From assembly GCA_002710495.1 (NCBI GenBank), contig PAKE01000002.1, forward strand, positions 53,958 to 59,630: a stretch of DNA of 5,673 nucleotides, given 5' to 3'. This document shows positions 1-5,673 of this stretch, piece by piece; position 1 is the stretch's first letter; every line of letters starts with the position of its first letter. A model generated the notes under the pieces. The model saw only the letters and a program-made list of their open reading frames with translations, had not been told where the DNA came from and searched no databases. The position numbers and the translations under genes are program-made. Source of the stretch: Flavobacteriales bacterium. GTDB taxonomy: Bacteria; Bacteroidota; Bacteroidia; Flavobacteriales; BACL11.

Positions 1-1056
1 AGTGGTGTTGATTTAGGTGAAAATGCACACCCTACTTTTTATGATGAAAATGGAGATGGACTACTCGATTTATTTGTTGGAAATTACGGATATCATTCAT
101 CTACAGGAACTCCAATTTCAAAAATTGCTTTTTATAAAAATACAGGAACAATACAAAATCCTGAATTTACCTTAATTTCTGATGACTTTTTAGGTCTTTC
201 TACTATTCCTCTAAATACTATTCTAAATAGACCTGCACTTAATCTACATCCTACTTTTGGTGATTTGAATGGAGATTTTATAGACGACCTAATAATTGGT
301 GATGCGGATGGGAAGATCCATCTATTTACTGGAGATGGAACTACTTTTAACATAAATATTCCAAACTTTGATTCTATTGATGTTGGTTATTTTGCCTCTC
401 CACAAATTATTGATGTGAACAGAGATGGACTTAATGATTTAATTATCGGATCAAAAAGCGGACAAATTTCTTACTTTGAAAATAAAGGAACTCAAACAAA
501 TCCTGATTTTAGTGTCGAATATATAAAATGGGGGGGTATTGATGTGGACTCATTATATACAAGTAATGGTTTTAGTTCTCCAGAACTTATTAAGATAAAT
601 GGTGAATACCACCTATTTATTGGTTCTTATACAGGAAAAACTTATTTGTATAATAATATTGATGGAAACATAAATGGAATATTTAGTGAGTTAAATACAA
701 TAAACAATAATGTTTGGGAAGGAGGAAAAAATTCAGTTGCAGTATCCGATATTAATAATGATAGCCTGATGGATATAATAATTGGGAACCAATCTGGAGG
801 ACTTGCATTTTTCAGGGGAGATACAACTACAACTACTCAGATTGAAGAAATCAGAGAGTATTTTAATGTTTATCCTAATCCATCATCACACACAATATAT
901 GTAAAGAATAAAAAGCAAGAGGAAATTTTTATTTATAATAGTTTAGGAGAATTGATTTTCAACACAAAGGACGAATATATTAATGTTGAAGAATTTCCTG
1001 TTGGAATTTACGTTATAAAGAAAGGAAAGGAAACTTCCCAATTTATTAAGAAATAA
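1..1056 (+). CDS. Secreted FG-GAP/VCBS-repeat protein with T9SS type A sorting domain (5'-truncated)
   Basis: The frame is open from the first base, so the gene begins outside the window; 351 residues and a TAA stop are visible. A TTG at 265 could be taken as a start, but it falls inside a repeat motif (DLNGDF) and the frame upstream encodes the same domain, so it is not the real start. Visible residues 11-262 contain repeated calcium-loop motifs of the FG-GAP/VCBS type (D-x-N-x-D-G-x-x-D followed by a hydrophobic run and G), starting at residues 15, 88, 138 and 250, with a degenerate copy near 198. A short Thr-rich linker (275-279) leads to a C-terminal domain (about 287-351) that begins YFNVYPNP and ends FIKK, typical of the Por secretion (T9SS) type A sorting domain. 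The family is exported across the outer membrane and the sorting domain is usually cleaved. The substrate or ligand is unknown; adhesion or polymer binding is possible but not shown. Confidence 0.88.
   Translation, partial: SGVDLGENAHPTFYDENGDGLLDLFVGNYGYHSSTGTPISKIAFYKNTGTIQNPEFTLISDDFLGLSTIPLNTILNRPALNLHPTFGDLNGDFIDDLIIGDADGKIHLFTGDGTTFNINIPNFDSIDVGYFASPQIIDVNRDGLNDLIIGSKSGQISYFENKGTQTNPDFSVEYIKWGGIDVDSLYTSNGFSSPELIKINGEYHLFIGSYTGKTYLYNNIDGNINGIFSELNTINNNVWEGGKNSVAVSDINNDSLMDIIIGNQSGGLAFFRGDTTTTTQIEEIREYFNVYPNPSSHTIYVKNKKQEEIFIYNSLGELIFNTKDEYINVEEFPVGIYVIKKGKETSQFIKK
31..786 (+). repeat. Array of five FG-GAP/VCBS beta-propeller blades within the secreted protein
   Basis: Each blade opens with a short hydrophobic strand leading into the loop: HPTFYD (loop Asp at residue 15), HPTFGD (88), SPQIID (138), SPELIK (198) and SVAVSD (250). 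Loop spacings are therefore 73, 50, 60 and 52 residues. Four copies keep the acidic or Asn calcium ligands. The copy at 198 aligns by its flanks (SPELI before, FIGSYTG after) but has lost the Asp ligands. Residues 45-56 and 159-170 also share a Y/F-x-N-x-G-T-x-x-N-P-x-F module. This is repetition at protein level; the DNA copies are too diverged to form an obvious nucleotide repeat. Confidence 0.72.
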
Positions 1057-1058
1057 TT

Positions 1059-1982
1059 TTACTCTAACAATCTGTTTGTAGCTTTTACACCTTCAGCAGA
1101 TTCTTTTAATTTGTCCATTTCCGAGTCATTTAAATCTAACTCTACTATTTTCTCAATTCCATTTCTTCCCAAGACGACTGGAACACCAATACATAAATCC
1201 TCCAAACCATATTCTCCTTCTAAAAGAGCAGAACATGGAAACATTTTCTTTTGATCACAAGCAATAGATTGCACTAATGAAGAAACTGCAGCTCCGGGAG
1301 CATACCAAGCAGACGTGCCTAACATTCCTGTTAATGTAGCTCCACCTACTTTAGTTGCTTCTAAAACCTCTGACAATCTCTCTTCTGAAAGAAATTCTGA
1401 AACTCTTACAGAATTTCTACTTGCCAATCTTGTTAAAGGCAACATTCCTTTATCAGAATGACCACCAACAACCATACCATCAACATCAGAAGAAGGACAA
1501 TCTAATGCCTCTGCTAATCTGTATTTAAATCTTGCAGAATCCAAAGCTCCACCCATTCCAATAATTCTATGTTTTGGCAAATCTGTGGTTTTATGAACCA
1601 AGTAAGTCATGGTATCCATAGGATTACTCACAATAATCAAAATGACATTTGGAGAATGTTTAATTAAGTTTTCAGAAACAGTTTTTACAATACCAGCATT
1701 TATTCCAATTAATTCTTCTCTCGTCATTCCTGGTTTTCTTGGAATTCCTGAAGTAATAACTGCAATATCACTTCCGGAAGTTTTAGAATAATCATTTGTA
1801 GTTCCAACTATTTTTGTGTCAAATCCATTTAACGATGCAGTTTGCATCAAATCCATAGCTTTTCCCTCAGCAAAATTTTCTTTTATATCTAGTAAAACAA
1901 CTTCAGAAGCAAAGTTCTTTATTGCAGTATATTCTGCACAACTTGCTCCTACCGCTCCTGCTCCTACTACTGTTACTTTCAT
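1059..1982 (-). CDS. mdh: Malate dehydrogenase (LDH-like, NAD-dependent)
   Basis: This 307-residue protein should catalyse the reversible oxidation of malate to oxaloacetate with NAD+ in the cytoplasm, as the last step of the TCA cycle. The N-terminal Rossmann fold shows GAGAVG (residues 7-12) and D32 at the end of the second strand, the usual NAD-over-NADP determinant. The mobile substrate loop reads GIPRKPGMTREEL (79-91). R82 occupies the position that is Gln in lactate dehydrogenases, which favours malate over lactate, and R88 is the second substrate Arg. SNPMD (119-123), LDSARF with D148 and R151, and H175 complete the expected active site. Around the catalytic His the sequence is GGHSDKGMLP rather than the common HGDT form. 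Length is normal for the family. The ATG start sits directly on the Rossmann strand (MKVTVVGAG), so no other start is plausible. It follows gyrB by 36 bases on the same strand and probably shares its transcript. Its stop is two bases from the stop of the convergent secreted-protein gene. Confidence 0.96.
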   Translation of the reverse strand: MKVTVVGAGAVGASCAEYTAIKNFASEVVLLDIKENFAEGKAMDLMQTASLNGFDTKIVGTTNDYSKTSGSDIAVITSGIPRKPGMTREELIGINAGIVKTVSENLIKHSPNVILIIVSNPMDTMTYLVHKTTDLPKHRIIGMGGALDSARFKYRLAEALDCPSSDVDGMVVGGHSDKGMLPLTRLASRNSVRVSEFLSEERLSEVLEATKVGGATLTGMLGTSAWYAPGAAVSSLVQSIACDQKKMFPCSALLEGEYGLEDLCIGVPVVLGRNGIEKIVELDLNDSEMDKLKESAEGVKATNRLLE

Positions 1983-2018
1983 TTTTTTGTTTTTGTTTTA
2001 AAATAGGTGTATTTAATT
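1983..2018 (-). promoter_or_regulatory. A-rich leader of mdh (gyrB-mdh spacer), no Shine-Dalgarno
   Basis: Read on the minus strand, the 36-base spacer ends in a run of A broken by single C residues (AAAACAAAAACAAAAAA) directly before the mdh ATG. No GGAGG-like sequence is present. Bacteroidota commonly start translation without a Shine-Dalgarno sequence and favour A-rich leaders, so this probably acts as the translation-initiation region. I see no TAnnTTTG promoter element and no hairpin with a T-run in the spacer, which fits read-through from gyrB. Confidence 0.45.
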
Positions 2019-3971
<1,953 letters not shown>

Positions 3972-4004
3972 TTAATGTAATTTTTATCTTATTTTAAAGT
4001 CATA

Positions 4005-4012
4005 CAAATATA
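4005..4012 (-). promoter_or_regulatory. Probable Bacteroidota -7 promoter element for gyrB
   Basis: On the minus strand this reads TATATTTG, an exact match to the TAnnTTTG -7 consensus used by the Bacteroidota primary sigma factor. It would place the transcription start about 30 bases before the gyrB ATG. A good -33 TTG partner at the usual 17-23 base spacing is not visible; the nearest TTG on that strand (4046-4048) is about 33 bases away. The call therefore rests on the -7 match and position alone. Confidence 0.5.
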
Positions 4013-4060
4013 CTAAAACAGTATGTTAAATAGAGTGATTTTTTACAAGAAAATGACCTT

Positions 4061-4087
4061 AAGTTTATTAACAAAAGTTAATAACTT
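4061..4087 (-). terminator. Imperfect inverted repeat just after the barrel-protein stop; possible terminator
   Basis: The arms 4061-4072 (AAGTTTATTAAC) and 4077-4087 (GTTAATAACTT) are complementary over 11 pairs with one bulged base, around a four-base AAAA loop (TTTT in the minus-strand RNA sense). The hairpin starts three bases past the TAG stop of the upstream minus-strand gene and lies before the gyrB promoter element, where a terminator would be expected. The stem is mostly A-T and no strong T-run follows on the minus strand, so it is a weak intrinsic terminator at best. It could instead be an RNA-stabilising hairpin or a protein-binding palindrome. Confidence 0.4.
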
Positions 4088-4090
4088 TTC

Positions 4091-5673
4091 CTAGAAGGAA
4101 TAACTCAAACCAAACCAAGCGTTTCTACCTATTTCTTGGTATCCTTCCCACATATCTTGCTTAGAGTTAAAAATATTGTTAATTCTTAAATATGCTGAGA
4201 TGGATTTTGTGTAATTATAATCAATAGAAATATTAGCATGAAGTTGATGACTTAAGTCAAAAATATCATTATAATTAATATGATAATTTTGCAATGAATC
4301 TTGCAACCCTCCAACTGATTTTCTTTTCCCTAAGTACGAGACAGAAGTATTCATCTTTATCTTTTCGTCTAAGTTTAAAGATACTCCTAAATTTCCATTA
4401 ATATTTTCTTTATTAGAAACAACTGTATCATAATTAAAATAATTAGCAGATGCATGCACTCCAACTAAATCATTTATCTGCCACTCATAATTTGCATTTG
4501 TATGTAATCTCCACACATCTATGTAAGATGAAAGATACTTTCCATTTAGATAATATGGTACTTTATAAAAGATAGGAGCGTTTACAATATAAGCGTAAGA
4601 TAATCTTCCTTCAAATACCTCATCTTCTCCTAGTACATTCTTCATGTAAAGGTACGCTTCATTTTCTTCAGTAGTTCTTAAATCTAATGTATTAAAATCA
4701 TCAAAAACTACATCTTGATTTGTTGCAAAAGCATATATATATGGATTGACATCTGAAAGTGATTTAATTGTATTTCTATAACCATTATTCTCCAATCCTC
4801 CTTCAATGTACAGGATATCTTTCACTAAAAATTTACTTATATTAATATAAGGAAATAAACCTATTTCAGAACCATTTAGATCGTCTAATATGTAATCAGA
4901 ACTAAATCCTAAATCTATATCAAAATCATACTTCTCTATAGAAATAAAAGAATTTAATGCGAAAATCTTGAAGTCAGATCGTTCTACATCATCCAACTCT
5001 GAATTTGCATAATTTATAAAATTATCAAATTCTATTTCCAATTGAACAGGATATCCATTTACATCCTTACTTAAAGCCGTAGTCAGATGAATCTGATTTT
5101 CTGAAAATTTATTCAAATCCGAAATAAAGAAATTAGTATAATGTTTTAATTTATCCTCAGAAAGTTCTTTTGAAAAAATAGTAGATCCAATTTTTGAATA
5201 AGAAAATCTGTTTTTATCAGTATTAGTAACAGACTCTGGAAGAAGTCTATATTTTTTTTCTACTGAGCTTTTATCATAATCAAGGTTTACTAAATAAATA
5301 TTTTTCTCTTCTATTTTCTTTCCAAAAAGATGTACCTGGTTCAGGGACTTTTTGAGTTTTTCTGAATTCTTGTCTGAATATTTATTTGACAAATGATTAA
5401 ATGTAAGTCCGTAGGAATAATCATCTTCTCTTAAACTATTAAATGTAATGTTTGAAACAGATGTGAAATGAGTACCTCCACCGAGCAAAATAGTAGAACG
5501 ATACAAATCAGAAAGTTTCTCCCCACTTACCCTGGCTGGGTTTAGTGGACTAATTTCATAATCTGTATTTAGGATTTTCTCAACAAAACTATATTTCTGA
5601 GTTTTGTCAATCTTGGTCGTATCTGAAAATTGAGTTGTTTCCTTTATCTTTTCAGATTCCGGGATTTGAGGTT
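4091..5673 (-). CDS. Outer-membrane beta-barrel protein, TonB-dependent-receptor-like (5'-truncated)
   Basis: The reading frame is open to the right edge, giving 526 visible residues and a TAG stop. A TTG at 5504-5506 could be read as a start, but the frame continues upstream with plausible sequence, so the true start is outside the window. The visible N-terminal stretch (nt 5673 to about 5580) is charged and rich in Lys, Glu and Thr, like a periplasmic linker. From about 5560 leftward it becomes a series of alternating polar/aromatic strands with Asn/Asp-rich turns, and the chain ends in GLSYSF with a terminal Phe, a classic outer-membrane barrel signature. Segments such as SPLNPARVSGEKL and DYSYGLTFNHLS resemble, from memory, a flavobacterial family annotated as TonB-dependent receptor. 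No plug domain, TonB box or signal peptide is visible; those could lie in the missing part or be absent, which would make it porin-like. The substrate is unknown. It is upstream of gyrB on the same strand, probably as a separate transcription unit. Confidence 0.75.
   Translation of the reverse strand, partial: PQIPESEKIKETTQFSDTTKIDKTQKYSFVEKILNTDYEISPLNPARVSGEKLSDLYRSTILLGGGTHFTSVSNITFNSLREDDYSYGLTFNHLSNKYSDKNSEKLKKSLNQVHLFGKKIEEKNIYLVNLDYDKSSVEKKYRLLPESVTNTDKNRFSYSKIGSTIFSKELSEDKLKHYTNFFISDLNKFSENQIHLTTALSKDVNGYPVQLEIEFDNFINYANSELDDVERSDFKIFALNSFISIEKYDFDIDLGFSSDYILDDLNGSEIGLFPYINISKFLVKDILYIEGGLENNGYRNTIKSLSDVNPYIYAFATNQDVVFDDFNTLDLRTTEENEAYLYMKNVLGEDEVFEGRLSYAYIVNAPIFYKVPYYLNGKYLSSYIDVWRLHTNANYEWQINDLVGVHASANYFNYDTVVSNKENINGNLGVSLNLDEKIKMNTSVSYLGKRKSVGGLQDSLQNYHINYNDIFDLSHQLHANISIDYNYTKSISAYLRINNIFNSKQDMWEGYQEIGRNAWFGLSYSF

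Noticed and set aside
265..267. TTG as the start of the secreted-protein gene
   Set aside because: It falls inside a calcium-loop motif, and the same frame upstream encodes further blades of the same domain.
132..353. Minus-strand open frame of 73 codons
   Set aside because: It lies antisense within the secreted-protein gene, whose frame carries clear repeated motifs; it has no recognisable domain.
823..837. Short ACA/ACT repeat as a possible microsatellite
   Set aside because: It is only five Thr codons in a linker before the sorting domain; too short and imperfect for slippage, and normal for such linkers.
1609..2001. Two plus-strand open frames (1609-1791 and 1816-2001)
   Set aside because: Both are shadows of mdh, whose minus-strand frame has the complete enzyme motifs.

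Overview
The window looks like ordinary chromosome from a low-GC member of the Bacteroidota, most likely Flavobacteriales. Four observations support this: a secreted protein with a type IX secretion (T9SS) type A sorting domain, a compact GyrB of about 650 residues, start codons preceded by A-rich leaders with no Shine-Dalgarno sequence, and a TAnnTTTG-type promoter element before gyrB. The assignment is an inference from these features; no database search was possible.

Layout. Positions 1-1056 (+) hold the 3' end of a gene for a secreted, FG-GAP/VCBS-repeat beta-propeller protein with a C-terminal T9SS sorting domain. Its stop codon lies two bases from the stop codon of a convergent gene, mdh (malate dehydrogenase, 1059-1982, -). 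Upstream of mdh on the same strand is a complete gyrB (2019-3968, -). The 36-base gap and the absence of a visible promoter or terminator suggest a gyrB-mdh transcription unit. A 122-base intergenic stretch (3969-4090) holds a likely gyrB promoter element and an inverted repeat that may end the upstream transcript. From 4091 to the right edge (-) is a 5'-truncated gene for an outer-membrane beta-barrel protein of the TonB-dependent-receptor-like/porin type.

How the genes relate. GyrB and Mdh are housekeeping proteins (DNA supercoiling and the TCA cycle). The two flanking genes encode cell-envelope or secreted products with no evident functional link to them. I see no CRISPR array, insertion sequence, tRNA, phage gene or defence system. 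No convincing undescribed system is present. The points worth a second look are small: an altered motif at the Mdh catalytic histidine, a seven-G tract in the secreted-protein gene, a propeller blade that has lost its calcium loop, the convergent junction without a terminator, and the hairpins around the barrel gene's stop codon.
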